Of a DNA stretch of 64,000 nt, positions 23,852 to 33,164 are shown one piece after another. The DNA comes from Bacillus australimaris. GTDB lineage: Bacteria; Bacillota; Bacilli; Bacillales; Bacillaceae. The DNA lies in the NCBI RefSeq assembly GCF_001307105.1, contig NZ_LGYN01000028.1, positions 62,001-126,000 on the forward strand, in the 5' to 3' direction. A program made the position numbers and the translations under genes. The notes under the pieces were generated by a model that made no database searches, was not told the origin of the DNA, and saw only the letters and a program-made list of their open reading frames with translations. The first letter of the stretch is position 1. Every line of letters begins with the position of its first letter.

Positions 23852-23891
23852 AACGGGGAGTTCAATTAAGAGAAATTGGACTCAACCCGTT
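23852..23891 (-). promoter_or_regulatory. mtlA-mtlF intercistronic hairpin
   Basis: An imperfect stem pairs AACGGG-TT-GAGT-CCAATTT with AATTGAACTCCCCGTT around a 5-base loop, starting 9 bases after the mtlA stop. The T-run after it is short (GTTTTGG). It may act as a partial terminator or protect the mtlA mRNA end, lowering mtlFD relative to mtlA. Confidence 0.45.
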
Positions 23892-23899
23892 TCATCATG

Positions 23900-25342
23900 T
23901 TATTTTTTCAACTTCTCAATCAGCTCATCGTATTTCGGACTGTTTAAGAAATTATCAACTGAAATATGCACAGCTCCTGGCAGCTTTGCCTTGGCTCTGT
24001 CTGTTAAATCTTTATGAGTAAAGACCACATCAGCATCATCTGGGATGTTGCTGATGGATGTGTTGGTTACATCAATATCAAGCTCTGCCTTTTTGACTTT
24101 ATTCTTTAAGACAGATGCGCCCATTGCACTTGAACCCATTCCTGCATCGCAGGCAAAGATAATTTTGTTCACGTCATCTGGAGTGATATCACGCGGAGAT
24201 GCTGCTTGCTCGTTCGCTTCAGCACCTTCTTTTTGGGCTGTAAGAGCTGCTGCTGCTGCACTTTTCTTCCCTTTCATGTCTTGCATTTTTTCTGTAGCTG
24301 CTGTTAAGTCTTCGTCCACTGCTTTAGACGCTTTCAAAATGACAGAAGCGACAAGGAACGATACGATCGCTGCCACGACAACACCTGCTAGAACGGCAAG
24401 GTGGCCTCCTTTTGGTGACATGAGCATAAGTGCGATAATACTACCTGGTGACGGAACAGCCTTTAAGCCTGCATTCAATAGGGTAAAGGTTAGAACGCCG
24501 CTTGCTCCCCCAGCAATAACCGCCAAAATGAGTTTTGGCTTCATTAGGATGTAAGGGAAGTAAATTTCATGGATTCCCCCTAAGAATTGAATGACAATCG
24601 CACCCGGTGCAGACTGCTTTGCAGTCCCTTTTCCAAAGAACATGTAGGCTAAAAGAACACCTAGACCTGGTCCTGGGTTTGTTTCAAGCAAGAACAGAAC
24701 GGATTGCCCTGTCTTCGCCGCTTGCTCCACCCCTAATGGACCTAAAATTCCTTGGTTAATCGCATTGTTTAAGAACAATACTTTTGCTGGTTCAATAAAG
24801 ATACTTGCCAGCGGAAGTAAGTGTGCATTGACAATGATATCTACACCTGCCGCAAGGGCTTTATTCAGACCTAGTACTACTGGGCCGATTGCGTAGAAAG
24901 CAATAGCGACAAGAATAGCCCCTAGAATACCCGCACTAAAATTATTAATCAGCATTTCAAAGCCTGATCTGATTCGATCTTTGAACAGCTGGTCGATTTT
25001 CTTAATGAGATAACCGCCAAGCGGTCCCATGATCATCGCACCTAAAAACATCGGAATGTCTGAGCCAACAATGACCCCAATCGTCGCTGTAGCACCGAGT
25101 ACCCCGCCTCGATGGTCATAAACGAGCTTACCGCCTGTGTAACCGATTAAGAGCGGCAGCAAGTAGTTAATCATTGGGCCAACGAGTGTATTTAATTGTT
25201 CATTTGGAAAATAACCACTCGGAATGAACAATGCTGTAATGAGCCCCCAAGCGATAAACGCTCCAATATTCGGCATGATCATACCGCTTAAATAGCTTCC
25301 AAAGCGCTGTACTTTTACGCGGAATCCGCTTTTTTCCTGCAT
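23900..25342 (-). CDS. mtlA: MtlA, mannitol PTS enzyme IICB
   Basis: A 480-residue permease of the mannitol phosphotransferase system. The N-terminal two-thirds is the membrane EIIC domain (FGSYLSGMIMPNIGAFIAWGLITALF; substrate loop GGIHEIYFPYIL near residue 255), followed by an Ala/Lys-rich linker (about residues 345-375) and the EIIB domain, with the phosphorylated Cys in FACDAGMGSSAMGAS (about residue 394). It imports and phosphorylates mannitol, receiving phosphate from MtlF. ATG 25342 has GAAAGGGG upstream. It is the first gene of mtlAFD. Confidence 0.95.
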   Translation of the reverse strand: MQEKSGFRVKVQRFGSYLSGMIMPNIGAFIAWGLITALFIPSGYFPNEQLNTLVGPMINYLLPLLIGYTGGKLVYDHRGGVLGATATIGVIVGSDIPMFLGAMIMGPLGGYLIKKIDQLFKDRIRSGFEMLINNFSAGILGAILVAIAFYAIGPVVLGLNKALAAGVDIIVNAHLLPLASIFIEPAKVLFLNNAINQGILGPLGVEQAAKTGQSVLFLLETNPGPGLGVLLAYMFFGKGTAKQSAPGAIVIQFLGGIHEIYFPYILMKPKLILAVIAGGASGVLTFTLLNAGLKAVPSPGSIIALMLMSPKGGHLAVLAGVVVAAIVSFLVASVILKASKAVDEDLTAATEKMQDMKGKKSAAAAALTAQKEGAEANEQAASPRDITPDDVNKIIFACDAGMGSSAMGASVLKNKVKKAELDIDVTNTSISNIPDDADVVFTHKDLTDRAKAKLPGAVHISVDNFLNSPKYDELIEKLKK

Positions 25343-25430
25343 CTGTGAAAACCCCTTTCTTCTCTCCCTTTATTCAGGGCTTTATAGGTCAAAAGATATA
25401 AGAACAAGTGTCAGTGAAGCCCTTATGCCT

Positions 25431-25459
25431 ATCGTAAAACGCTTTCACTTCCCCTTCAA
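25431..25459 (-). promoter_or_regulatory. mtlA promoter with overlapping cre
   Basis: Minus strand TTGAAG (25454-25459), 17 bases, TACGAT (25431-25436). The spacer contains TGAAAGCGTTTTAC (25434-25447), which matches the CcpA consensus at 12 of 14 positions, so CcpA would compete with RNA polymerase. Confidence 0.65.
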
Positions 25460-25477
25460 TTGAAACTAAATGGCACT

Positions 25478-25498
25478 TTGTCACATCGTGTGTGACAA
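25478..25498 (-). promoter_or_regulatory. MtlR operator upstream of mtlA
   Basis: A perfect inverted repeat, TTGTCACA-5-TGTGACAA. It lies 41 bases upstream of the -10 box, where an activator is expected. Confidence 0.75.
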
Positions 25499-25849
25499 AA
25501 TTGAAAAATGATGTGAATTCTCTGTCAGATCCCAACATATAATGGGTGGAAAGCTTGATCTGCCGTTGTTTACACGCAAAATTCATTGGAATTTCACAAC
25601 TTTCAAATGGTCACTTCTTGTTTCCTCTTCTTAAATCGAATAGGCTTATAATTGACCAAACCTATTCAATCAAGAAATGTCTGCGCAGACATGACACAGA
25701 AAAAGTGAACCATCTTGCTGTTTGTTTCGTTTACCTTTTAGAGAGGGCGGTACAATAGGAGGAGCGGTTTTTTCTGTGACTCACAGTTTACTGCCGCTTT
25801 CTTTCTGATATATGAGACATTTTCAAAGGTAGAAAGGCGGTTATTCACC
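25499..25849. promoter_or_regulatory. Intergenic region before ycnJ with a 16-bp palindrome
   Basis: The stretch holds no convincing gene. ATGTCTGCGCAGACAT (25677-25692) is a perfect 16-bp palindrome. GAATAGG and CCTATTC pair as an inverted repeat across 16 bases (about 25639-25668). A TACAAT at about 25751 could be the ycnJ -10, but no good -35 is seen. A further inverted repeat, AGCGG...CCGCT, lies in the leader. These are candidate copper-response elements. Confidence 0.4.
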
Positions 25850-27484
25850 TTGTTTAAAAATAGTAAGTGGCTTCTGCTCCTTATGGTCATGTTCGCTTTT
25901 TTCATTCCTAAGGAAGCATTTGCTCACGCATACGTCGTGAGCTCGAATCCAGCAGCAAATGAAGAGCTGGATCAGCAGCCTCCTTCAGTCTCGATCACAT
26001 TTAGTGAAGGGATCGAAAGCGGATTTCATGCCATTAAGGTGCTAAATGCAAAAGGTGATCGTGTGGATAAAGGAGATACGGTCATCAAAGATCAAAAGAT
26101 CATGGAAGCGGCTTTAAAAAAGAATTTACCAAAAGGAATTTACACCATTCAGTGGAATGCAGTATCAGCGGACGGACACTCTGTCTCCGGTATGATTCCG
26201 TTTAGTATCGGAAAGGCAGATGGCGGTTTTGATCAATTAGAGCAAGGTCAAACGAATGAATCTCTTGATATCGCTTCAACCATTGATAAAGCCTTTCTTT
26301 ATACGTCATTCAGCTTATTCCTTGGAACCATTTTGTTTGGACTGCTTTGGTTTAAGGCAGCGATTTCACCTGTATTGGCGAAACGAATGAAGCGGCTTTT
26401 GACCGTATCGCTGATCATGATGGGCGGGGCACTTGTATTCCAGCTGCCGATACAAACAAAATCAGCAGCAGACGTGTCCTTTTGGGGGGCATTTCAGCCG
26501 TCGCTTTTACAAGAAACGATTGCGTCCACTTCTGGCGGCAGTCTGTGGATGATGCTTATGGCGTCGTTTGTTCTTCTCACCATTTGGACGATTGTGGCGA
26601 TGAAAAAGGGGGACTTCACTTCTTTTAAGGTGTGGCTGTTTCCACTGCTCCTCTTCACAGTGCTCCTTTGGCTGAAAGCACAAATCGGACACCCAGCTGC
26701 AACAGACAATAAAATACTGACAACATCACTTGATTTCATTCATCTCGTCTCTGCATCGATTTGGGTCGGCGGTTTGACAGCCATTGTCCTTCTATTGATG
26801 AAGAAGCTGCCAAATGAAGATGAGCCGCTCATACGGAGTACGTTAACAGCATTTCATCCTTGGGCACTGCTCTCTGTTGGACTCATTGTGTTTTCAGGAT
26901 TTGTGAATGCCATCTTTATTTTGCAATCGTTTGACGCTCTTTTCCAATCAGCATACGGACGCACCTTTTTAATCAAGCTTGGTTTATTTATCATCATGGG
27001 CCTTCTTGGGCTCATGCATTACTTGATGCTGAGATGGGAAAAAAGGCAGAAACGCAGCGTGTCCTTACGAGCTGAATGGATCATCGGCATCACCATTTTG
27101 TTATTAACGGCTGTGTTTACCAATATTCCAAGCCCGCCTCCGCCTGCACCTGAGCCATTCTTTGGCGCAAATCAGGTCGAGCATCGTGACATTGTGTCCT
27201 TGAGCATTACCCCGAATGCCCCTGGGAAAAACACGTTCGAGCTGGCATTTACAAAGAAAAATGGGCAAACGATCACTGACATTCAATCTGTAACAGCCAA
27301 GATCCATAAGGTCGCTTTATTCGGTGATGAGAAACCGAGTGAATTTCAGCTGAAACGATTAAAAAATGGTCATTTTTCTGCTGAAAATCTCTTATTAAAT
27401 GAAAAAGGCACTTGGAAAATTGAAATTCATGCGTTAACTGGTTCTTTTGAAAATATCGATACCACCTTTATTAGAAGAAACTAA
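25850..27484 (+). CDS. ycnJ: YcnJ, CopC-CopD fusion copper importer
   Basis: A 544-residue membrane protein. Signal peptide (residues 1-25, ending AFA), then a CopC domain beginning with the mature N-terminal His (HAYVVSSNPAANEEL) and a second copper-ligand loop WNAVSADGHSVSG. Eight membrane helices of the CopD domain follow (about residues 150-430), then an extracellular C-terminal domain of about 110 residues. The B. subtilis ortholog is needed for growth when copper is scarce. It starts at TTG 25850, with AGAAAGGCGG 9 bases upstream. The copper regulator gene ycnK, next door in B. subtilis, is not present here. Confidence 0.88.
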   Translation: MFKNSKWLLLLMVMFAFFIPKEAFAHAYVVSSNPAANEELDQQPPSVSITFSEGIESGFHAIKVLNAKGDRVDKGDTVIKDQKIMEAALKKNLPKGIYTIQWNAVSADGHSVSGMIPFSIGKADGGFDQLEQGQTNESLDIASTIDKAFLYTSFSLFLGTILFGLLWFKAAISPVLAKRMKRLLTVSLIMMGGALVFQLPIQTKSAADVSFWGAFQPSLLQETIASTSGGSLWMMLMASFVLLTIWTIVAMKKGDFTSFKVWLFPLLLFTVLLWLKAQIGHPAATDNKILTTSLDFIHLVSASIWVGGLTAIVLLLMKKLPNEDEPLIRSTLTAFHPWALLSVGLIVFSGFVNAIFILQSFDALFQSAYGRTFLIKLGLFIIMGLLGLMHYLMLRWEKRQKRSVSLRAEWIIGITILLLTAVFTNIPSPPPPAPEPFFGANQVEHRDIVSLSITPNAPGKNTFELAFTKKNGQTITDIQSVTAKIHKVALFGDEKPSEFQLKRLKNGHFSAENLLLNEKGTWKIEIHALTGSFENIDTTFIRRN

Positions 27485-27502
27485 AAGGAGAGTTCATCAT
27501 AT

Positions 27503-28117
27503 ATGAAAAAATACGCTAAAGCTTTATTACCAATGCTTCTTGCTTCATTTTTATTGGCGATTCCTGTGAGTGCGCACGTAACTGTCAAACCTGATACGTC
27601 TGCGACAAGTGCATGGGAAACTTATACTTTAAAAGTTCCTTCCGAAAGTGACAGCCCAACAACAAAGGTAGTCGTGACAATTCCTAAAGGCGTAGAATTC
27701 CAACAATATGAGCCAGTACCTGGCTGGAAAACGTCAACAGAAGAGAAAAATGGCAAGGTGACAAGAGTAACTTGGGAAGCAACGGGAGACGGAGTGGCTG
27801 CAGGACAGTTCCAGCAATTTGTTTTTGTAGCGAAAAACCCTGATAAAGCAGGTGAAGCTGCATGGGATGCGTATCAATATTATAAAGATGGAACAGTCGT
27901 TGAATGGACTGGCGATAAAGATGCCGATAAGCCTCATTCCATCACAAACATTGTGGCATCAAATACTGTAACGGATTCACATGGTCAAGAAAAACCAAAA
28001 GAAGAAAAGGCATCTGAAACAGCCTCTGCTTCTTCCTCACCACTTGTCCTTGGTCTGTCCATTGCTGCTCTAGTCGTAGCACTCATTGCGCTCGGACTGT
28101 CTTTTAGAAAGAAATAA
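27503..28117 (+). CDS. ycnI: YcnI, DUF1775 membrane-anchored copper-binding protein
   Basis: A 204-residue exported protein with a signal peptide ending PVSA and a mature His1 (HVTVKPDTSATSAWETYTL). This is the copper-binding start seen in YcnI, where the mononuclear Cu(II) site uses His, Glu and a conserved Trp (VPGWKTS). A Ser/Glu-rich stalk (about residues 160-180) leads to a C-terminal membrane helix LVLGLSIAALVVALIALGL and a basic end, FRKK. It lies 18 bases after ycnJ in one operon and probably hands copper to YcnJ. Confidence 0.88.
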   Translation: MKKYAKALLPMLLASFLLAIPVSAHVTVKPDTSATSAWETYTLKVPSESDSPTTKVVVTIPKGVEFQQYEPVPGWKTSTEEKNGKVTRVTWEATGDGVAAGQFQQFVFVAKNPDKAGEAAWDAYQYYKDGTVVEWTGDKDADKPHSITNIVASNTVTDSHGQEKPKEEKASETASASSSPLVLGLSIAALVVALIALGLSFRKK

Positions 28118-28129
28118 AGGATGCATGAG

Positions 28130-28159
28130 CGGTCGTTTTCTCGGAAACGATCGTTTTTT
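28130..28159 (+). terminator. ycnJ-ycnI operon terminator
   Basis: CGGTCGTTTTC pairs with GAAACGATCG (G-T pair allowed) around TCG, followed by TTTTTT. Confidence 0.75.
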
Positions 28160-28261
28160 CTTGCTATGAACTTGTACGTGTCAGAAACGTGTACGCACGG
28201 TTTACTTTCACACAAAAGCAATGTTTTTCCATTTTCCCAACCTATCATTGACAATATAGGA

Positions 28262-28290
28262 TTGAATAGGATAAAAGAGCATGCCATAAT
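28262..28290 (+). promoter_or_regulatory. SigA promoter of the quinone reductase gene
   Basis: TTGAAT (28262-28267), 17 bases, CATAAT (28285-28290), with TG one base before the -10 (extended -10). The leader is about 23 bases. Confidence 0.55.
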
Positions 28291-28319
28291 GAGACACATG
28301 ACCAATAGGAGGCTATGAG

Positions 28320-28916
28320 ATGAACCATCTAATTATATTTGCTCATCCCCAGCAAAGCTTAAATCAAACCTTATTAGATCTTGTTGTGAGCACTCTTTTG
28401 AACAATGGTCATAAAGTGACTGTTCGTGATGTCTATGCGCTAGGTTTCTCACCAGAGCTCACCATTTCGGAAAAGGCTGCCATCAAATGCGGTGATGTCC
28501 CGATCGCCATTCAAAGAGAGCAAAAGCTGATTCAGCAAGCTGATGTGCTGACGTTTATTTTCCCAATATGGTGGACAGGCTTGCCGGCTATGCTAAAGGG
28601 CTATGTAGAGCGCGTCTTTTCTGAGGGCTTTGCTTATCAGATGAATGAGCATGGAGTGATTGAAAATTTGCTTCGGCACAAAAAAGGGGTCATTATCAAC
28701 ACGCACGATGCCCCGAGGACTTTTCTTGATTCCAATATGAGCTTCTCCTCCTCTCATCACATGACAACGGATACAGAAGTCTTCAATCTTATTGGGGTTC
28801 AGCCTGTCGAACGGCTTTTGTTCAGCAGCATGGAGCAGGCATCTGCAGATTACATACACGAAATTCTGAAAGAAACGAAAGAAACGGTGGATCAGCTTTT
28901 CCCGCCGGCTGTATAA
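28320..28916 (+). CDS. Flavodoxin-fold NAD(P)H oxidoreductase (quinone reductase type)
   Basis: A 198-residue protein of the MdaB/KefF/YwrO family, which reduces quinones using FMN or FAD. It has the N-terminal FAHPQQSLNQTLLDL, FIFPIWWTGLPAMLKGYVERVFSEGFAY (flavin and dimer segment, about residues 80-105) and a later NTHDAP. The exact substrate is not given by the sequence. AGGAGG stands 7 bases before ATG 28320. It forms its own transcription unit between ycnI and the gab genes. Confidence 0.75.
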   Translation: MNHLIIFAHPQQSLNQTLLDLVVSTLLNNGHKVTVRDVYALGFSPELTISEKAAIKCGDVPIAIQREQKLIQQADVLTFIFPIWWTGLPAMLKGYVERVFSEGFAYQMNEHGVIENLLRHKKGVIINTHDAPRTFLDSNMSFSSSHHMTTDTEVFNLIGVQPVERLLFSSMEQASADYIHEILKETKETVDQLFPPAV

Positions 28917-28920
28917 CATA

Positions 28921-28955
28921 AAAAAGACTGCTGAGATTCCTCAGACAGTCTTTTT
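28921..28955. terminator. Bidirectional terminator between quinone reductase and gabD
   Basis: AAAAAGACTG-CTGAG-ATTC-CTCAG-A-CAGTCTTTTT forms a near-perfect stem with T-runs in both directions. Confidence 0.85.
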
Positions 28956-28960
28956 CACGT

Positions 28961-30355
28961 TTATTCGTCTAAACCAATGGAAACATATTTTGTTTCTAAA
29001 TATGGTTCGATTCCTTCAATTCCGCCTTCTCGCCCTATTCCGCTCTCTTTCATACCGCCGAACGGTGCTTGGACAGCTGATGGACCGCCATCATTCCAGC
29101 CAATAATCCCATAATCGAGATGTTCTGAAATGTAGAGTCCGTTTCGATAATTCTCTGTAAAGAAGTAAGCCGCAAGACCAAATGGTGTATCGTTGGCTAA
29201 TTCAATTGCCTCATCTAACGTTTTGAATGTCGTAATCGGAGCCACTGGACCAAATGTCTCTTCATGCATAATGTTCATGGAAGGGTCTACTTGTGTAAGA
29301 ACCGTTGGCTGAACGAAATAATAAGACTTGTCATCGTCGAAATGTGTATTACCGCCGACTAGGATTTTCGCCCCTTTATCCACTGCATCTTGAATCTGAT
29401 CGACAATTTTATCAAAACCGCGCTTATTGATAATTGGACCAATGGATGTGCCTTCTTCAAAACCATTTCCCACTTTCAGCTTCTCTACTTCTTTGCTGAA
29501 CCTTTGCGCAAATGCTTCATGAATGTCTTCATGCACAATTAAGCGGTTGGCACAGACACAGGTTTGTCCTGCATTACGGAACTTAGATGCTACTGCTTGT
29601 TTGACAGCTAGTTCAAGATTTGCGTCCTTGTCTACGATAAGCGGGGCATGACCGCCAAGCTCCATTGATACGTGCTTCACTGTGCTGGCACTGTTTTTGA
29701 TCAGATGCTTTCCGACTGGTGTTGAGCCTGTAAACGTGATTTTGCGAATCAGCGGGCTATCTGTGAAGATTTCCCCCACTTCTTTTCCATCTCCTACAAC
29801 CCATTGCAGTGCATCCTCTGGAATACCAGCTTCATGACCTAATTTTACAAGTTCAATGGCTGTCAGCGGCGTGTCCTCGGCAGGTTTTACAATGAACGTA
29901 CAGCCTGCCGCAAGTGCTGGTGCCGCTTTTCTTGTAATCATGGCCGCAGGAAAATTCCACGGGGTAATGGCCGCAACGGGACCAACTGGCTGTTTTGTGA
30001 CGAAAAGGCGTTTGTTCGTCGTATGTGACGGGATGGTTCTGCCGTAGATGCGTTTTGCTTCCTCTGCGTACCATTCAATATAACCAGCCGCATAGACGAT
30101 TTCCCCTAGTGCTTCTTGATACGGCTTCCCGTTTTCTTCTGTAATGATTTTTGCAAGCCTTTCTTTATGTTCAATGATCAGATCAAACCACTTACGAATG
30201 ATATTGGCACGTTCATGCGCTGACGTTTTTGCCCATGTTTTAAAAGCCTTGTGTGAGCGGGAAATTGCGTCTTCGATCTGTTCTTTTGTATGCTGAGCAA
30301 CTGAAGCAATTTCTTTTCCTGTTGCAGGATTATACACTTTGAGTTCGTTTGTCAT
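28961..30355 (-). CDS. gabD: GabD, succinate-semialdehyde dehydrogenase
   Basis: A 464-residue aldehyde dehydrogenase. Catalytic motifs are [14 protein letters not shown] (about residue 135), GSTPVGKHL, the Glu in [12 protein letters not shown] (about residue 233) and the nucleophilic Cys in [12 protein letters not shown] (about residue 267). It oxidises succinic semialdehyde from GABA to succinate, feeding the citric-acid cycle. ATG 30355 overlaps the permease stop by 26 bases and has AAGGAGA upstream. Last gene of gabT-permease-gabD. Confidence 0.92.
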   Translation of the reverse strand: MTNELKVYNPATGKEIASVAQHTKEQIEDAISRSHKAFKTWAKTSAHERANIIRKWFDLIIEHKERLAKIITEENGKPYQEALGEIVYAAGYIEWYAEEAKRIYGRTIPSHTTNKRLFVTKQPVGPVAAITPWNFPAAMITRKAAPALAAGCTFIVKPAEDTPLTAIELVKLGHEAGIPEDALQWVVGDGKEVGEIFTDSPLIRKITFTGSTPVGKHLIKNSASTVKHVSMELGGHAPLIVDKDANLELAVKQAVASKFRNAGQTCVCANRLIVHEDIHEAFAQRFSKEVEKLKVGNGFEEGTSIGPIINKRGFDKIVDQIQDAVDKGAKILVGGNTHFDDDKSYYFVQPTVLTQVDPSMNIMHEETFGPVAPITTFKTLDEAIELANDTPFGLAAYFFTENYRNGLYISEHLDYGIIGWNDGGPSAVQAPFGGMKESGIGREGGIEGIEPYLETKYVSIGLDE

Positions 30356-31718
30356 GCTCTACCGTCTCCTTCGTTCTTGGATTCATTACATATAGTATAT
30401 ACCCAATGAGTGCCCAACCTAAAAGCAAAATCCATTCAGCAGGCCATGATAAGGAGGCCGGCATCCCTGGAAAGTAAAATGAAAGGAAAAGAAGACTCAG
30501 TCCGATGGCTAAAACACCTGTCGTCCGCCAATATTTAATGCTGTATGGACGCTCAAGCTCAGGTTCTGTTTTGCGAAGTCTCATAAAGGCGATGGACACA
30601 ATTAAGTATCCGACAATGATGCCAACACCGCCCGCATTGACAATCCACACGAGAGCAGGACGTCCTAATAATGGAGCGAAAAACGCCAATGCACCAAGAA
30701 ATAAAATCGCATTTGTTGGTGTTTTATACTTTGGATGAATATACGCAAACCACTTTGAAATCATGCCTCTTTCAGCCATAGCGTATAAGATACGGCTTGC
30801 ACCGATGATAAAGGCATTCCAGCTCGTCACAATCCCTGCTACCCCTCCAATGACAAGCACTGTCCCAAATGCTTGATGACCGAGAAGCTGCACCATAGCA
30901 TCTGCTGTCGCCAATGAAGAGGCTTCAAGCTGTCCTTTTGACATCCCAGCAGCTACTCCAAAGACAATGAGCAAATAAAAGACGACAGCGCTCACGATGG
31001 AAATAATCAAGATTCTCCCAATGATTTTTTTCGGTGCGTTAATCTCCGCCGCAACTTGCGGAATGACATCGAACCCAACGAATAAAAAGGGAATCATGAC
31101 TAAGACCGCCATGAGACCGCCAATCCCGCCCTGAAACATGGGCTCAAGGTTTGCAAAATCACCATTAAATGTCGCGCCGCCTAACAGGAGAAAACCTGTC
31201 AGAATAATTGCCACTGTGAACACGGACTGAAAAATGGCAGCAGGCTTCGCCCCAATGTAATTCAGTGCTGTTAAAAACAACGCACCGCCAGATCCTATCA
31301 ATACCCACGTAAAATAAACGTCCCATCCCCCTATATTCCATAAGAAACCAACATGCTGTGTTGGAATCACATAATCAATGACGGTTGGCAAGGCGACAGC
31401 TTCAAACGTAATCACGGACACATAACCAAACAATACGCCCCATGCTGAGACGAACGCTGCTTTCATCCCAAATGCCCTCTGGACAAACACGAGCCCTCCG
31501 CCTGTCTCTGGAATCGCAGACGAAAGCTCAGCATACGTGAGCCCAATAAAAATGACGAGAATGCCTCCTATAACGAAGGCAATCACACTGCCTAAAAACC
31601 CTGCTGTTAAAATCCAATCTCCCGAAAGTACAACCCAGCCCCAGCCAAGCATTGCACCAATGGACAAAAACAGCACGTCTGACTGCGACATCGTTTTTGC
31701 CATTTGTTGTTTGTGCAT
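30330..31718 (-). CDS. APC-superfamily amino-acid permease in the gab operon
   Basis: A 462-residue transporter with about 12 membrane helices, the APC opening [17 protein letters not shown] (helix 1) and an [14 protein letters not shown] motif between helices 2 and 3. It lies between gabT and gabD, overlapping gabD by 26 bases and 21 bases after gabT, so GABA or a related amino acid is the likely substrate; this is inferred from context. B. subtilis GabP is encoded elsewhere, and I remember no permease in its gabTD operon. ATG 31718 follows AAAGGGGG. Confidence 0.8.
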   Translation of the reverse strand: MHKQQMAKTMSQSDVLFLSIGAMLGWGWVVLSGDWILTAGFLGSVIAFVIGGILVIFIGLTYAELSSAIPETGGGLVFVQRAFGMKAAFVSAWGVLFGYVSVITFEAVALPTVIDYVIPTQHVGFLWNIGGWDVYFTWVLIGSGGALFLTALNYIGAKPAAIFQSVFTVAIILTGFLLLGGATFNGDFANLEPMFQGGIGGLMAVLVMIPFLFVGFDVIPQVAAEINAPKKIIGRILIISIVSAVVFYLLIVFGVAAGMSKGQLEASSLATADAMVQLLGHQAFGTVLVIGGVAGIVTSWNAFIIGASRILYAMAERGMISKWFAYIHPKYKTPTNAILFLGALAFFAPLLGRPALVWIVNAGGVGIIVGYLIVSIAFMRLRKTEPELERPYSIKYWRTTGVLAIGLSLLFLSFYFPGMPASLSWPAEWILLLGWALIGYILYVMNPRTKETVEHDKRTQSV

Positions 31719-31739
31719 ACAACCATCCCCCTTTGTTGT

Positions 31740-33056
31740 TTAGCGTGCTTTGAAGGCCTCCTCGATAATCCCCAGTCCCTCGTGAAGCAGCTCATCTGTG
31801 ATGACAAGTGGTGTTAAAAAGCGAATAATATTCCCATTAATCCCTGCCGTTAATAAGAGAAGTCCGTGCTCATTTGCATATGCTGCAATCGCTGCGGCTG
31901 TTTTCTTATCTGGTGTACGTGTTGTTTGATCTTCCACAATTTCAATCGCCGCCATTGCCCCTAATCGGCGGACCTCCCCAATGAAAGGATACGTTGTTCT
32001 CCAATCATTCGCTTTGTCCTCTATGACTTGTCCAATGTGTTCAGATCGTTGATTTAATTGTTCTGTTTCAATAATATCAAGAACAGCCAGGGCTGCCACA
32101 CAGCCTAATGGACTGCCTGCATACGTTCCTCCGAGCTCCCCTGGGTCCGCTGCATCAAGTAATTCTTTTCTGCCAACGACACCGCTCAGCGGTAAACCAG
32201 CTGCAAGAGATTTCGACACTGTGATTAAATCCGGCACCACATCAAAATGCTCAATCGCAAAGTATTTCCCCGTTCTCGCAAAGCCTGTTTGGATCTCATC
32301 AGCCACAAATACAATCCCATGCTGCTGACAGAATGAAGCAACGTGCTGTACAAAACGCTTCGATGGCACAATGAATCCGCCCTCCCCTTGGACTGGCTCC
32401 ATGACCACACATGCAACGGTTTCTGGTGCAACGGTAGCGACGAAGAATTGATTGAATTGATCAATGATGTACTCATCGTAAGCCGCATCACTTAACCCTT
32501 CAGGCTTCTGATAGTAGTAAGGGTAAGGTGCTTGATACACCTCTGATGCGAATGGTCCAAATCCAAATTTATATGGCTTCACCTTGCTCGTCATGCTCAT
32601 CGTCATATTCGTTCTGCCGTGGAAACCTCTTGTAAACGACACAACGGCTTGTCTTTTCGTATATTTACGTGCAATTTTCACCGCATTTTCAACAGCTTCT
32701 GCACCTGAATTTAAGAAAATGGCTTTCTTGTCATGGTCGCCTGGTGTGAGGTGGCATAGCTTCTCTGCTAATTCGATATACGATTCGTACATCATCACAT
32801 TGAATCCTGGGTGGATTAGACTGTCTGCCTGAGTTTTGACTGCTTCTACAACCTTTGGATGTGAATGCCCTACATTTAACGTACCAATTGCACCTGCAAA
32901 ATCGATAAAGCGATTGCCATCGATATCGAATAGCTCGGCTCCCTTCCCTTTTGCTGCAAGATGACGATTGCCATTACTGACACCTCTTGCAACGTATTGA
33001 TCTCTTTTCCCTTGCCATTCCTCTGTTGAAAAACGGTTTGTTGTCGTTTGACTCAT
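31740..33056 (-). CDS. gabT: GabT, 4-aminobutyrate aminotransferase
   Basis: A 438-residue class III PLP aminotransferase. Motifs are FAGAIGTLNVGHSHPKVV, FLNSGAEAVENAVKIAR (PLP phosphate binding, about residue 110), GFHGRTNM, EPVQGEGGF, FVADEIQTGFARTG, and the PLP lysine in TVSKSLAAGLPLSG (about residue 275). It converts GABA and 2-oxoglutarate to succinic semialdehyde and glutamate. I chose ATG 33056 (MSQTTTNRF) over ATG 33062 by comparison with B. subtilis GabT and ribosome-site spacing. Divergent from its activator gabR. Confidence 0.93.
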   Translation of the reverse strand: MSQTTTNRFSTEEWQGKRDQYVARGVSNGNRHLAAKGKGAELFDIDGNRFIDFAGAIGTLNVGHSHPKVVEAVKTQADSLIHPGFNVMMYESYIELAEKLCHLTPGDHDKKAIFLNSGAEAVENAVKIARKYTKRQAVVSFTRGFHGRTNMTMSMTSKVKPYKFGFGPFASEVYQAPYPYYYQKPEGLSDAAYDEYIIDQFNQFFVATVAPETVACVVMEPVQGEGGFIVPSKRFVQHVASFCQQHGIVFVADEIQTGFARTGKYFAIEHFDVVPDLITVSKSLAAGLPLSGVVGRKELLDAADPGELGGTYAGSPLGCVAALAVLDIIETEQLNQRSEHIGQVIEDKANDWRTTYPFIGEVRRLGAMAAIEIVEDQTTRTPDKKTAAAIAAYANEHGLLLLTAGINGNIIRFLTPLVITDELLHEGLGIIEEAFKAR

Positions 33057-33102
33057 TGTCATCCATCCCCTTTATGTCTTTTTTATTATTCTGAATATTT
33101 TT

Positions 33103-33143
33103 TGGTATGATAGAAAGTACCAATATCATTTTTTTCATGGTAC
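33103..33143. promoter_or_regulatory. Candidate GabR operator in the gabT-gabR gap
   Basis: TGGTAT at 33103-33108 and TGGTAC at 33138-33143 are direct repeats 35 bases apart, start to start. An inverted GTACCA lies between them at 33117-33122. B. subtilis GabR binds two ATACCA-type direct repeats about 34 bases apart in the same intergenic region, so this is a good candidate. Confidence 0.55.
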
Positions 33144-33164
33144 CAGAGAGGATGGAATGAAAAG

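Noticed and set aside
25546-25758. 70-residue frame upstream of ycnJ
   Set aside because: It starts at GTG without a ribosome site, the composition is not protein-like, and it crosses the 16-bp palindrome and likely promoter region.
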